Part shown: in pieces, positions 17,673 to 26,715 of the stretch
Layout: each line of letters opens with the position of its first letter
Numbering within the stretch: position 1 is the stretch's first letter
Assembly: GCF_900566075.1 (NCBI RefSeq)
Contig: NZ_UPHU01000001.1
Coordinates: 3,100,001 to 3,164,000 of the forward strand
Origin: Mycobacterium pseudokansasii
Lineage (GTDB): Bacteria > Actinomycetota > Actinomycetes > Mycobacteriales > Mycobacteriaceae
DNA length: 64,000 nucleotides
Direction: 5' to 3'
Position numbers and translations under genes: made by a program
Notes under the pieces: generated by a model
The model's input: the letters and a program-made list of their open reading frames with translations, nothing else
Databases searched by the model: none
Told to the model about the DNA's origin: nothing

Positions 17673-19559
17673 ATGTCGTATCTCATCGCGGCCCCAGAAC
17701 TGGTGGCGGCGGCGGCAACGGATCTGGTGAGCGTTGGTTCGTCGATAAGCGCGGCCAACTTCGCGGCTGCCGCGCCAACGACGGCAGTGCTGGCGGCCGG
17801 TGCCGACGAGGTGTCAGCCGCGATCGCTGCCCTGTTCGGGGCGCATGCCCAGGCCTATCAGCTGCTCAGCACCCAGGCCGCGGCATTCCACGAGCAGTTT
17901 GTACGGCTGCTCACCGCGGGAGCGAACTCGTATTCCCTCGCCGAGGCCGCCAATGCCTCGGCTGCACAATCCTTGCAGCAGGACCTGCTCGACCTGATCA
18001 ACGCGCCCACCCAGGCGCTATTCGGACGTCCACTGATCGGCAACGGCGCCGATGGAATAAACGGAACCGGGCAGAGCGGCGGTGATGGCGGGATCTTGAT
18101 CGGCAACGGCGGCAACGGCGGGTCCGGCGGCATCAACCAGGGCGGCGGCAACGGCGGCAACGCCGGCTTGTGGGGCAACGGCGGCGCCGGTGGAGCCGCG
18201 GGGAACTCCACCACCGCCGGTCTCAATGGGTTCAACGGCGGCGCCGGAGGCAACGGCGGCTTGCTGTGGGGCAACGGCGGTGCCGGTGGCGCCGGCGGCA
18301 ATGGCGGCCCTGCGCCACTGGCCGGTGGCGTCGGCACCACCGGCGGCAACGGCGGCAACGGTGGTGGCGCCGGGCTGATCTACGGCTTGGGCGGCGCGGG
18401 CGGAAACGGCGGAATCGGGGGAGCCGCGCCGGCCATCGGCCCCTCGCCGACCATCATCCCCGCGGGCGGTGTCGGCGGGTCCGGGGGTGCCGGCGGCGGG
18501 GCAGCGGCGTTGTTCGGCGTCGGCGGCGCGGGCGGGACCGGCGGGGCCGGCGGCCTCAGCAACGCGACGGTCCAGAGCGTGGGTGGCTACGGCGGCATGG
18601 GCGGTCTCGGCGGACAGAGCGGACTGCTGTACGGCGCTCCGGGCGCCGGGGGCGTCGGCGGTGCGGGCGGGGCCGGCGACGGACTGTTCGCCAGCTTCGG
18701 CGGCCATGGCGGGTCCGGTGGGAACGGGGGCGCCACCGGCCTGTTCGGCAATGGCGCGGTCGGCGGCGACGGCGGGCTGGGGGGCGACGGTGGCACGGGA
18801 GGCGCCCAGGGCGGCCAGGGTGGTATCGGTGGTCTCGGCGGTACCGGAAGCCCCGGTGGTCTGCTGTTGGGCAACGGTGGATCCGGCGGCAACGGTGCGC
18901 TCGGTGGCAATGGTGGCGCCGGCGTGACCACCGGCTTCGCCGGCTCGGGTGGCTTCGGCGGCGCCGGTGGCGATGCCCAGCTGCTCGGGATCGGCGGCGT
19001 CGGCGGCAACGGCGGTGGTATCGGCGCCGGAACCACGGCCGCGGTGCCGGTCACCTCGCAGCCGGTGGGCGGCATCGGCGGCAATGGCGGTCGCTCCGGA
19101 TATCTGTTCGGGACGGGCGGCAACGGCGGCAATGGAGGGGCCACCAGCACCAACGGGGCGCTGTATGCCAGCGGCGGCGACGGCGGCGACGGCGGCCTGA
19201 TCTTCGGCAACGGCGGTACCGGTGGCAACGGCGGCGCCGGTGGCGGCACCAGTGTCGGCAGCGGCGGTCAGGGCGGCAACGGTTCGTTTTTCTTCGGCAA
19301 CGGCGGTGCCGGCGGCACCGGCGGCGCGGGCGGCCAGGGTGCCGGCGGCTCCGGCGGATCGGGTGCGGTGTTCTTCGGCAACGGCGGTGCCGGCGGTAAC
19401 GGCGCACCCGGCGGCGTCGGCGCGGGCGGCAACGGCGGCAGCGCGGTAATCATCGGCAACGGCGGCAACGGCGGAAACGGCACCGGCTTGGCCGCCGGGG
19501 GCAACGGCGGCGCCGGCGGATTCCTCTTCGGCCAAAACGGGACGAACGGGTCGGCCTAA
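17673..19559 (+). CDS. PE_PGRS protein (position of Rv1768, PE_PGRS31)
   Basis: A 628-residue protein with an N-terminal PE domain ([18 protein letters not shown], about 100 residues). The ESX-type YxxxE secretion signal is in [20 protein letters not shown] linker follows, then a long Gly-rich PGRS domain built of GGxGGx repeats (NGGNGG, GGAGGAGG). It is probably exported by ESX-5 and surface exposed. The last residues, [10 protein letters not shown], are the usual PGRS end without a C-terminal domain. Its length is close to H37Rv PE_PGRS31 (618 by memory) and the flanking genes match. The long opposite-strand open frames here are artefacts of the GGC repeats. Confidence 0.9.
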   Translation: MSYLIAAPELVAAAATDLVSVGSSISAANFAAAAPTTAVLAAGADEVSAAIAALFGAHAQAYQLLSTQAAAFHEQFVRLLTAGANSYSLAEAANASAAQSLQQDLLDLINAPTQALFGRPLIGNGADGINGTGQSGGDGGILIGNGGNGGSGGINQGGGNGGNAGLWGNGGAGGAAGNSTTAGLNGFNGGAGGNGGLLWGNGGAGGAGGNGGPAPLAGGVGTTGGNGGNGGGAGLIYGLGGAGGNGGIGGAAPAIGPSPTIIPAGGVGGSGGAGGGAAALFGVGGAGGTGGAGGLSNATVQSVGGYGGMGGLGGQSGLLYGAPGAGGVGGAGGAGDGLFASFGGHGGSGGNGGATGLFGNGAVGGDGGLGGDGGTGGAQGGQGGIGGLGGTGSPGGLLLGNGGSGGNGALGGNGGAGVTTGFAGSGGFGGAGGDAQLLGIGGVGGNGGGIGAGTTAAVPVTSQPVGGIGGNGGRSGYLFGTGGNGGNGGATSTNGALYASGGDGGDGGLIFGNGGTGGNGGAGGGTSVGSGGQGGNGSFFFGNGGAGGTGGAGGQGAGGSGGSGAVFFGNGGAGGNGAPGGVGAGGNGGSAVIIGNGGNGGNGTGLAAGGNGGAGGFLFGQNGTNGSA

Positions 19560-19693
19560 TTCGGCGGGGACCGCCTCGGACAATCGAAGACAATCGAAAA
19601 GGCGCAGCGGGCACACCATTCGGCGTGTTCACCGCCGTGCCGGAACATCACCGATCTGCTGCCAGAGTCCGCCGCGTTCAGTAAGGTGGCGGC

Positions 19694-20935
19694 GTGCCTG
19701 AGGTGGGTCGCGAGCAGCGTGCCGACGAGCCGGTCAGGCTCGACCCGCACGGCCGGCTGCAACGCTACGAGCAGGCATTCGCCGCCCTGGACGCGCCGTT
19801 TGCCTTCGTCGACCTCGACGCGATGTGGGCCAATGCCGGTCAGCTGCTGTCCCGCGCGGGTGACAAGCCGATCCGAGTGGCGTCGAAGTCGTTGCGGTGC
19901 AGGCCTTTACAGCGCGAAATCCTTGACTCCAACGTTCGCTTCGACGGGCTGATGACCTTCACGCTGGCCGAGACTCTCTGGCTGGCCGAGCACGGCTTCG
20001 ACAACCTGCTCCTCGCCTATCCAACGACCGATCGGGCGGCACTGCCCAAGCTGGGCGAGCTGACGGCCGCGGACCCCGAACGGGCGCCGATCGTGATGGT
20101 CGACAGCGTCGAGCACCTCGACCTGATCGAAAGCGCGACCGCACACCCGGTGCGGCTGTGCCTGGACCTCGACGCCGGCTACTGGCGAGCCGGCGGACGA
20201 GTGAAAATCGGGCCCAAACGGTCACCGCTACACACGCCGGAACAGGCCCGAGCGCTCGCGGTGGAGATCGCGCGCCGCCCGTCGGTGACCCTGGTGGCGT
20301 TGATGTCCTACGAGGGCCACATCGCCGGGTTCGGCGACAACGTGGCGGGCAAGTCCGCCCAGAACGCGGCCGTGCGGTGGATGCAGCGGCGGTCCTTCGC
20401 GGAGTTGCGGGAACGTCGCGCCCGCGCCGTCGAGCTGGTGCGTGACGTCGCCGACATCAAGATCGTCAACGCCGGCGGTACCGGCGACCTTCAGCTGGTC
20501 GCCCAGGAGCCGGCGATCACCGAGGCCACCGCCGGCTCCGGGTTCTACGCCCCGACGCTGTTCGACTCGTATTCGACGTTCGCCTTGCAGCCGGGCGCGA
20601 TCTTCGCGTTGCCGGTCTGCCGCCGGCCTGGCGCCGACACCGTGACCGCGCTCGGGGGCGGCTATCTGGCCAGCGGAGTGGGCGCCAAGGATCGCATGCC
20701 GACCCCCTATCTGCCGAGCGGGCTCAAGCTCGACCCGATGGAAGGCACCGGTGAGGTTCAGACGCCCTTGTCCGGGCAAGCGGCCCGGCGCCTGAAGATC
20801 GGCGACAAGGTGTATTTCCGGCACACCAAGGCCGGCGAGCTGTGTGAGCGGTTCGATCGGTTGTACCTGGTTCGGGGCGCGCAGATCCTCGACGCCGTCC
20901 CGACCTACCGGGGTGAGGGCCGCGCGTTTCTCTGA
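19694..20935 (+). CDS. PLP-dependent alanine racemase-fold enzyme, D-threonine aldolase/amino acid deaminase-like; Rv1769-like
   Basis: A 413-residue protein with an N-terminal alanine racemase-type TIM barrel. The PLP lysine is Lys65 in IRVASKSLRC, followed by barrel strands GLMTFTLAETLWL, VMVDSVEHLDL and LDLDAGYWRAGG. The C terminus, with LGGGYLASG and VYFRHTKAGELCERF, resembles D-threonine aldolase/D-serine dehydratase-like enzymes, in which a His/Cys pair binds metal. The start is GTG 19694. Position and length match Rv1769. The four genes 19694-24933 run in the same direction with small gaps and may be one unit. The substrate is unknown. Confidence 0.8.
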   Translation: MPEVGREQRADEPVRLDPHGRLQRYEQAFAALDAPFAFVDLDAMWANAGQLLSRAGDKPIRVASKSLRCRPLQREILDSNVRFDGLMTFTLAETLWLAEHGFDNLLLAYPTTDRAALPKLGELTAADPERAPIVMVDSVEHLDLIESATAHPVRLCLDLDAGYWRAGGRVKIGPKRSPLHTPEQARALAVEIARRPSVTLVALMSYEGHIAGFGDNVAGKSAQNAAVRWMQRRSFAELRERRARAVELVRDVADIKIVNAGGTGDLQLVAQEPAITEATAGSGFYAPTLFDSYSTFALQPGAIFALPVCRRPGADTVTALGGGYLASGVGAKDRMPTPYLPSGLKLDPMEGTGEVQTPLSGQAARRLKIGDKVYFRHTKAGELCERFDRLYLVRGAQILDAVPTYRGEGRAFL

Positions 20936-20978
20936 TGATGGAATGGTTCGCCTACCCGCCGTGCGACAAGGAGCTGCT

Positions 20979-22184
20979 ATGACTGCGATCACCGCATTGC
21001 CGACTGAATTGGCCACGATGCGTGAGGTCATCGAGACACTGGCACCGATCGAACGCGGTGCCGGCGACGCGGGGGAGCAGGAGGCTGCCGCCTGGATCGT
21101 CGAGCGCTTGAGAGCCGCCGGTGCACAGAATGCGCGGATCGAAGACGAACAGTTCTACGACGGCTACCCGCAGCTGCACGCCAAGCTGTCGGCGGTTGGC
21201 GTCGGCGCCGCGATCGCCGGTCTGATCAGCCGACGGTTGCGGGTACTTGCCGGGCTGGCGGGGCTGGGCGCGGGGCTGGCGATCGCCGACGACTGTTCCA
21301 ACGGGATACGCGTGGTGCGCAAGAAACTCCAAAAGCCCCGGACGACATGGAATGTCGTGGCCGAAGCCGGCGACCCCACCGGCCAGCGGACGGTCGTGGT
21401 GTGCGCTCATCACGACGCCGCACACAGCGGCAAGTTCTTCGAACCCGGCTATCAGCGGTTCTTCGTCGAGCGATTCCCGGGGATCGTCGAGCGCATCGAC
21501 ACCTCACTGCCGAACTGGTGGCCGTCGATCCTGGCGCCGGCGGTGGCCGGTGCCGGCGCGCTACGGGGCAGCCGCAAGATGATGCTCGCCGGGGCCGCGA
21601 TGAGCGCGATCGGGGTGGCGGCGTTCACCGACATCGCCCGCAGCCCGATCGTGCCGGGAGCCAACGACAATCTTTCCGCCGTGGCGCTGATCGTCGCGCT
21701 GGCCGAGCGGCTACGTGATCGCCCAGTGCAGGGTGTGCGGGTGCTGCTGGTGTCGCTGGGCGCCGAGGAGCAATTGCAGGGTGGCATCTACGGTTTCATC
21801 GCCCGTCACAAGCCTCAGCTGGACCGTGACCACACCTACTTCCTCAACTTCGACACCGTCGGCTCACCTGAACTCATCATGCTCGAGGGTGAGGGCACCA
21901 CGATCATGGAGGACTACTACCACCGGCCGTTCCGGGATCTGGTGGTTCGAGCCGCCGAACGCGCTGACGCACCGCTGCGGCGGGGGCTGCGATCGCGCAA
22001 CAGCACCGACGCCGTGATCATGAGTCGGGCGGGCTACCCGACCGCCTGCTTTTCTTCCTTCAACCGCCACAAGGCGCTGTCGAACTACCACCAGATGTCC
22101 GATACACCGGAGAACGTCGTCTACGAAACGGTGATGCATGCGACAACGGTGGCCGAATCCGTGGTGCGGGAGCTGGCCCGGTGA
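20979..22184 (+). CDS. M28-family zinc peptidase, membrane associated; Rv1770-like
   Basis: About 401 residues; ATG 20979 has AAGGAG six bases upstream. The M28 aminopeptidase metal ligands can be followed: His in CAHHDAAHSG, Asp in PGANDNLSAV, Glu-Glu in LGAEEQLQGG (catalytic and ligand), Asp in LNFDTVGS and His in NYHQMSDTPE. A hydrophobic stretch about residues 70-100 (VGVGAAIAGLI, then VLAGLAGLGAGLAIA) and another after the first ligand (ILAPAVAGAGAL) suggest membrane insertion. The stop overlaps the GTG start of the next gene. Position matches Rv1770. Confidence 0.8.
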   Translation: MTAITALPTELATMREVIETLAPIERGAGDAGEQEAAAWIVERLRAAGAQNARIEDEQFYDGYPQLHAKLSAVGVGAAIAGLISRRLRVLAGLAGLGAGLAIADDCSNGIRVVRKKLQKPRTTWNVVAEAGDPTGQRTVVVCAHHDAAHSGKFFEPGYQRFFVERFPGIVERIDTSLPNWWPSILAPAVAGAGALRGSRKMMLAGAAMSAIGVAAFTDIARSPIVPGANDNLSAVALIVALAERLRDRPVQGVRVLLVSLGAEEQLQGGIYGFIARHKPQLDRDHTYFLNFDTVGSPELIMLEGEGTTIMEDYYHRPFRDLVVRAAERADAPLRRGLRSRNSTDAVIMSRAGYPTACFSSFNRHKALSNYHQMSDTPENVVYETVMHATTVAESVVRELAR

Positions 22185-23467
22185 GCACCGTGTGGCGCAA
22201 CTGGGCCGGCGAGCAGTTGTGCGCGCCGTCGCAGATTGTCCGGCCCACTTCCGAAGCCGAGTTGGCGGAGGTCGTCGTCAAGGCTGCACAGCGCCGCGAA
22301 CGGGTGCGCGCCGTCGGCACCGGGCATTCGTTCACCGACTGCGCCTGCACCGACGGCGTGATGGTCGACATGAGCGGCATGCAGCGGGTCATCGACGTGG
22401 ATGTGGCGGCCGGTCTGGCGACGGTGCAAGGCGGGGCCAGGCTGCACCCGCTGTTCGCGCAGCTGGCCGAGCGGGGGCTGGGCCTGGAGAACCAGGGCGA
22501 CATCGACAAGCAGTCGATCACCGGGGCGACCGCGACTGCCACGCACGGCACCGGGGCGCGCTTCACCAACGTGTCGGCGCAGGTCGTTTCGCTGCGATTG
22601 GTTACCGCCAGTGGCGACGTCGTGACCCTGTCGGAGGGTGACGACTACCTGGCGGCACGGGTATCGATCGGCGCGTTGGGCGTGATCTCCCAGGTGACCC
22701 TGCGGGTGGTGCCGCTGTTCACGCTGCATCGCGACGACGCGCTGCGCCCGCTGGCCGACACGCTGGATCGACTCGACGAGCAGGTGGACGGCAACGACCA
22801 CTTCGAGTTCTTCGTGTTCCCCTACGGCGATACGGCGCTGACCCGCACCACGCGCCGCAGCGACGAGGAGCCCAGGCCGCTGCCGCTGTGGAAACGCCGG
22901 ATCAACGACTACGCCGAAAACGCGGCGCTGAGCCTGATCTGCCGCGCTGGTCGTCAATTCCCCAGTGCCGCACCGGCATTGAACCGCCTCATGACGAACT
23001 TGATGTCGCCGGCCACCGTCCAGGATCACGGCTGGAAGGTCTACGCGAGTGCACGCAACGTCAAGTTCACCGAGATGGAATACGCGATACCGCGCGAGCA
23101 CGCGCGCGAGGGCGTGCAGCGGATCATCGACCTTGTCCGCCGCCGCAACCTGCCGATCATGTTTCCGCTCGAGGTCCGCTTCGGCGCCCCCGACGACGCG
23201 TTCTTGTCGACCGCGCATGACCGCGACACCTGCTACATCGCCGTTCACCAGTACACCGGCATGGAGTTCGAAACCTACTTCCGCGCCGTCGAAGAGATCA
23301 TGGACGAGTATGCGGGCCGTCCGCATTGGGGTAAGCGCCACTATCAGAGCGCCGGCACGCTTCGCGATCGGTATCCCGCTTGGGATCGCTTCGCGGCGGT
23401 CCGCGATCGCCTCGACCCCAACAGGGTCTTCCTCAACGACTACACCCGGCGGGTCCTCGGCCCCTGA
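22181..23467 (+). CDS. L-gulono-1,4-lactone dehydrogenase (FAD, VAO family); Rv1771
   Basis: A 428-residue flavoprotein, the same length I recall for Rv1771. The N-terminal PCMH-type FAD domain has GTGHSFTDCACTDGVM and GDIDKQSITGATATATHGTG. The C-terminal ALO domain ends with WGKRHYQSAGTL, RYPAWDRF and VFLNDYTRRVLG. The M. tuberculosis enzyme oxidises L-gulono-1,4-lactone to ascorbate with cytochrome c, not oxygen, as acceptor (Wolucka and Communi). The GTG start overlaps the upstream stop (GTGA), so translation is coupled to the M28 gene. The link between an ascorbate enzyme and a peptidase is conserved but unexplained. Confidence 0.88.
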   Translation: MSTVWRNWAGEQLCAPSQIVRPTSEAELAEVVVKAAQRRERVRAVGTGHSFTDCACTDGVMVDMSGMQRVIDVDVAAGLATVQGGARLHPLFAQLAERGLGLENQGDIDKQSITGATATATHGTGARFTNVSAQVVSLRLVTASGDVVTLSEGDDYLAARVSIGALGVISQVTLRVVPLFTLHRDDALRPLADTLDRLDEQVDGNDHFEFFVFPYGDTALTRTTRRSDEEPRPLPLWKRRINDYAENAALSLICRAGRQFPSAAPALNRLMTNLMSPATVQDHGWKVYASARNVKFTEMEYAIPREHAREGVQRIIDLVRRRNLPIMFPLEVRFGAPDDAFLSTAHDRDTCYIAVHQYTGMEFETYFRAVEEIMDEYAGRPHWGKRHYQSAGTLRDRYPAWDRFAAVRDRLDPNRVFLNDYTRRVLGP

Positions 23468-23568
23468 CGGGCGACCAATGGCACCACTTGTAGGGACCAA
23501 AGTCCTTGGCTGACAACATCCTAGTGACCGCGGCCACCAGGCATCGTAGCTTTGTCCGTGGAGCCACT

Positions 23569-24933
23569 ATGACTGAATTCATGCGCAACAGCGATGCCTT
23601 TACCTGGGCGATGGAAACCGACCCACGGCTGCGGTCCACAGTGGTCACGGTCGTGCTGCTGGATCGATCCCCGGACTGGGACCAGATACGCCAGCGCTTC
23701 GATCTGATCAGCCGGGAACTACCGATGTTCCGCCAGCGGGTGGTGGAATCTCCGCCGCCCGCCCCGCCACGATGGGAGTACGACGCGGACTTCGACTTGG
23801 ACTACCACATGCGGCGGGTGGCCGTTTCGGGAGCGGGCACCCTCGACGATGTGCTCGAACTGGCCCGAGTGGCCGCGATGCAGGATTTCGACCGGGCCCG
23901 GGCCCTCTGGGAGGCGACGCTGGTCGAGGGCCTGCACGACGGCGCCGCGGCGGTGATCTGCAAGTTCCACCATGCGCTCACCGACGGTGTCGGAGGCATC
24001 CAGATCGCGATGCGGCTATTCGACCTTTCCGAAGAGCATTACGAGCTGGAGTCACTGCCCGCCGCACCGGAGGTACCCCAGCCGTCCCGCCTGGAGGGGT
24101 ACCGCGATTCGTGGCGCTATAGCGCCACGTTGCTCGCCAACGTGGTGACCGGCACGGCACGGCAGGTACCGCAACTGGTGTACGGCGGTGTCCGGCGCCC
24201 CATCTCGACGCTCCGGTCGGCAGCGGCCAACGCGGCGTCGGTGTACCGGACGGTCCGGCCGCTCAACCGCACCGGTTCACCGCTGATCAGGCAGCGGGGC
24301 CTGATCCGGCGCCTCGGGGTGCACGAGGTGCCGCGGCTGCAATTGCGCGACGCCGCGCATCGGTGTGGCGGCGCGCTCAACGATGCGTTTGTCGCCGGGG
24401 TGGCGGGCGGGTTACGCATCTATCACGAAAAACACGGCGTTGCGGTTGGCGATTTGCACCTGACCATGCCGATCAGCCTGCGGACGAACACCGATGACAT
24501 GGGTGGAAACCGAATCACGTTGATGCGGTTCGACATTCCCGTCGGTGAGGCTGACCCGGCGAAACGGATCAAGGCCATCCACGAGCGCGTCGGCGCGGTG
24601 CGGCAGGAAAAGTCGCTGCCCTACACCCAGGTGATTGCCGGCGTTCTCAACCTGATGCCGCGCTGGTACATCGGCTCGGTGCTGCGCCACGTTGATTTCC
24701 TGACCAGCGACGTACCCGGCATCCCGGTGCCGGTGTTCCTCGGAGGTGCGGCAGTGCGCAGGCAATACGCGTTCGGCCCGACGATCGGCTCGGCCGTCAA
24801 CGTCACGCTGCTGTCCTATGTCGACACCTGCGCACTGGGCATCGACGTCGACACCGCCGCGATCCCCGACTACGACGTCTTCCATGACGCTCTGGTCGCC
24901 GGCTTCGACGAAGTATTGGCGCTCGCAGGCTAG
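23569..24933 (+). CDS. Wax ester synthase/diacylglycerol acyltransferase (WS/DGAT)
   Basis: A 454-residue bifunctional acyltransferase (Tgs family) using acyl-CoA to make wax esters or triacylglycerol. The catalytic motif HHxxxDG is KFHHALTDGVGG (about residues 133-144). PLNRTGSPLIRQR and GGALNDAFVAGVAGGLR, and C-terminal SDVPGIPVPVFLGGA, are other family blocks. ATG 23569 is preferred: GTGGAG lies upstream and MTEFMRNSDAFTWAMETD is the usual N terminus; an in-frame start 63 bases earlier is not needed. H37Rv has no WS/DGAT between Rv1771 and Rv1773c as I remember, so this gene marks the start of an extra segment (to about 27.9 kb). Confidence 0.9.
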   Translation: MTEFMRNSDAFTWAMETDPRLRSTVVTVVLLDRSPDWDQIRQRFDLISRELPMFRQRVVESPPPAPPRWEYDADFDLDYHMRRVAVSGAGTLDDVLELARVAAMQDFDRARALWEATLVEGLHDGAAAVICKFHHALTDGVGGIQIAMRLFDLSEEHYELESLPAAPEVPQPSRLEGYRDSWRYSATLLANVVTGTARQVPQLVYGGVRRPISTLRSAAANAASVYRTVRPLNRTGSPLIRQRGLIRRLGVHEVPRLQLRDAAHRCGGALNDAFVAGVAGGLRIYHEKHGVAVGDLHLTMPISLRTNTDDMGGNRITLMRFDIPVGEADPAKRIKAIHERVGAVRQEKSLPYTQVIAGVLNLMPRWYIGSVLRHVDFLTSDVPGIPVPVFLGGAAVRRQYAFGPTIGSAVNVTLLSYVDTCALGIDVDTAAIPDYDVFHDALVAGFDEVLALAG

Positions 24934-25078
24934 TAACGTGCTCGGAAAGTGACGCGGCGTGCCTGCGCACCTGATGTAACTGGAACGGTCAGTGCGGCTA
25001 GGTCGCCGACGAAATCCAAGGTCCACAAACAAATCCCAAGCCGATCAGCCCAGTACACCAACCCTGCGAAGATCCGAG

Positions 25079-25801
25079 CTAACGTTTGCACTCTATAAAG
25101 AGGTGCTGAGTGGGAAAAACGTACAAGTTGTCTCGAACCCTGTACTCGCGCTCTACGATCCGAAGCAGTCGACTCTTAAACGCATCGCGCGTGTCCTGTG
25201 AGCCCGTAAGCCATGGGCCAAGGAATTTGACGATTGCGTCCGCGTAGGTCGCCTCAACGAAGCTGTTCACCGGATACACGTCGACCGTGCCAAGACGATT
25301 GCAGCACTCGATTAATGTATCGAATTGTGAGTTATCAGTGTCCGTCCTACCCAAGAGCTTTTGGTCAAGATATCCAACAGCTCCATGCGATCCTTTAAAT
25401 GTAACGATAAGCAGCAGTCCATTTTGACTCACACTCTCCCATGCAGCATTGAGAAATGCGGGATATGAGGCAGTCGAGCCCTCGGGTACCGAGTGGCACG
25501 ATAGAACGAAATCGTACGTCCTGTGTATGGGTAATGGAAAAACTCCCTCAATCACCTGTAGCCCAACGTCCCGCAACGCCGCAGCACATTCGTTATCCTG
25601 TTCAATTGCACAGTAAGCCCGAACACGCTTTGATAGTGGAACAGCCATTGCGGGGTACCCGGCGCCGATATCGAGCAGCGAGGTGGCCCCAGCGTCATGG
25701 ATGCGACGAATTATGTTGTGGAGCAGCGCGCTTCTCTGATGGTAATAGAGTCTAGCTGGCCACACATCGGATGCGGATTTTCCTGGGTCAGCACCCGTCA
25801 T
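25079..25801 (-). CDS. Class I SAM-dependent methyltransferase (low-GC island)
   Basis: A 240-residue methyltransferase. Motif I is SLLDIGAGYPAMAVPL (41-56), followed by the acidic motif II end YCAIEQDNE and motif IV YDFVLSCHSVPEGST. The C-terminal half (NSFVEATYADAIVKFLG, then RIVEREYRVRDNLYVFPTQHLFI) resembles small-molecule O- or N-methyltransferases. Base composition is about 45-50% GC, far below neighbouring genes, and codon use is unlike the host. It starts 15 bases after the stop of the unknown gene at 25817-26539 and is presumably in the same transcript. The substrate is probably made by the partner gene; this is inference. Confidence 0.8.
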   Translation of the reverse strand: MTGADPGKSASDVWPARLYYHQRSALLHNIIRRIHDAGATSLLDIGAGYPAMAVPLSKRVRAYCAIEQDNECAAALRDVGLQVIEGVFPLPIHRTYDFVLSCHSVPEGSTASYPAFLNAAWESVSQNGLLLIVTFKGSHGAVGYLDQKLLGRTDTDNSQFDTLIECCNRLGTVDVYPVNSFVEATYADAIVKFLGPWLTGSQDTRDAFKSRLLRIVEREYRVRDNLYVFPTQHLFIECKR

Positions 25802-25816
25802 GACCAGTCCGGGTTT

Positions 25817-26539
25817 TCAAGCCTCTTCATACTGCCTGTGCTGGGTGCCCTTACGATGCTCTATTGCATGACCTGGAGTGTAGATAACACAGACTTTTAC
25901 GCAAACTGTCGCTGTATAGCAGCGTTTGATCGTACGCTTGAAGGCCCAACTCGTCGAAATTGTCTTGTCATATTCTATGGATTCCCGATTCTTGATCGTG
26001 ACAATATTCGCGACCCGCTCCAGATCACTCTCCTCAACCAAGATCTGGTCAGCGCGTAAACCGTCGTAGAATTGTCTTCCCGCAAAACCCAACCCGATGA
26101 ATTCGCTCAGCTCGTATTTTGTCAATAGACGTTGATAAGCGCAGAGGAATTCAATGTGCTCGGGCAGTCTTCCGATAGCAGAATTGACGACAGGATCTCG
26201 CGAGAACTCTAGCGGGATGAGATTCCCAGCCTGCAACTTGAACGTGCTTGGAGCAAAGGAGTCATCTTTCGATGGACGCGTAGCCATCATCGTGGTGAGC
26301 GCTGGGGTTCCATCATCCAAGATCTCTTCATCCTCGAGCATAATGTGTTCCGAATCGATACTATTGTGCTTGTGGAGCAAGTCTACGGAGTAGTATTCGT
26401 CGACACCGAATTCGAAAAAACAGGCGCAAGCTTCCTCCAAGAGTGCAGCCAATTTCTGGTCTTTGCGGACTCTTCGATCGGCAGAATTTACATCGAGAAG
26501 CAAGTTATACCGTTCTGCTGAAAAAAATTCGGTTTTCAT
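25817..26539 (-). CDS. Unknown protein (low-GC island)
   Basis: A 240-residue protein that I do not recognise. It starts MKTEFFSAERYNLLLD. The most distinctive segment is YYSVDLLHKHNSIDSEHIMLEDEE (49-72, quoted in parts: LLHKH at 54-58, then an acidic loop), followed by NLIPLEFSRDP (106-116) and SEFIGLGFAGRQFYDGL. No signal peptide or membrane helix is seen. The C terminus holds several Cys (KRCYTATVCVKVCV) and a basic His-rich tail. GC is about 42-52% in lines I counted, unlike the roughly 65% host. AGGGG precedes the ATG. It is paired with the methyltransferase downstream. It could be a tailoring enzyme or a resistance/defence component; no function is assigned. Confidence 0.65.
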   Translation of the reverse strand: MKTEFFSAERYNLLLDVNSADRRVRKDQKLAALLEEACACFFEFGVDEYYSVDLLHKHNSIDSEHIMLEDEEILDDGTPALTTMMATRPSKDDSFAPSTFKLQAGNLIPLEFSRDPVVNSAIGRLPEHIEFLCAYQRLLTKYELSEFIGLGFAGRQFYDGLRADQILVEESDLERVANIVTIKNRESIEYDKTISTSWAFKRTIKRCYTATVCVKVCVIYTPGHAIEHRKGTQHRQYEEA

Positions 26540-26715
26540 ACGCTGCCCCTACGCGGATGCACTAACCAGTCCAAGATATGATTTCGGCTGCGGCCCTCGG
26601 TTGTCAAGCAACGCAAGAAGCATTCTGCCGAGGACCTTGTACGTAGCTGCGGCCCGCCGACGACCTGACAGCGCCGGAAAGACCGATGAAGAGATTGTCG
26701 CGTAAGCCAGAGGTG

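Noticed and set aside
18018..19619. 533-codon minus-strand frame in the PE_PGRS gene, and similar frames at 36.9-38.4 kb
   Set aside because: Products of GGC/GCC repeat symmetry, with low-complexity Ala/Pro translation.
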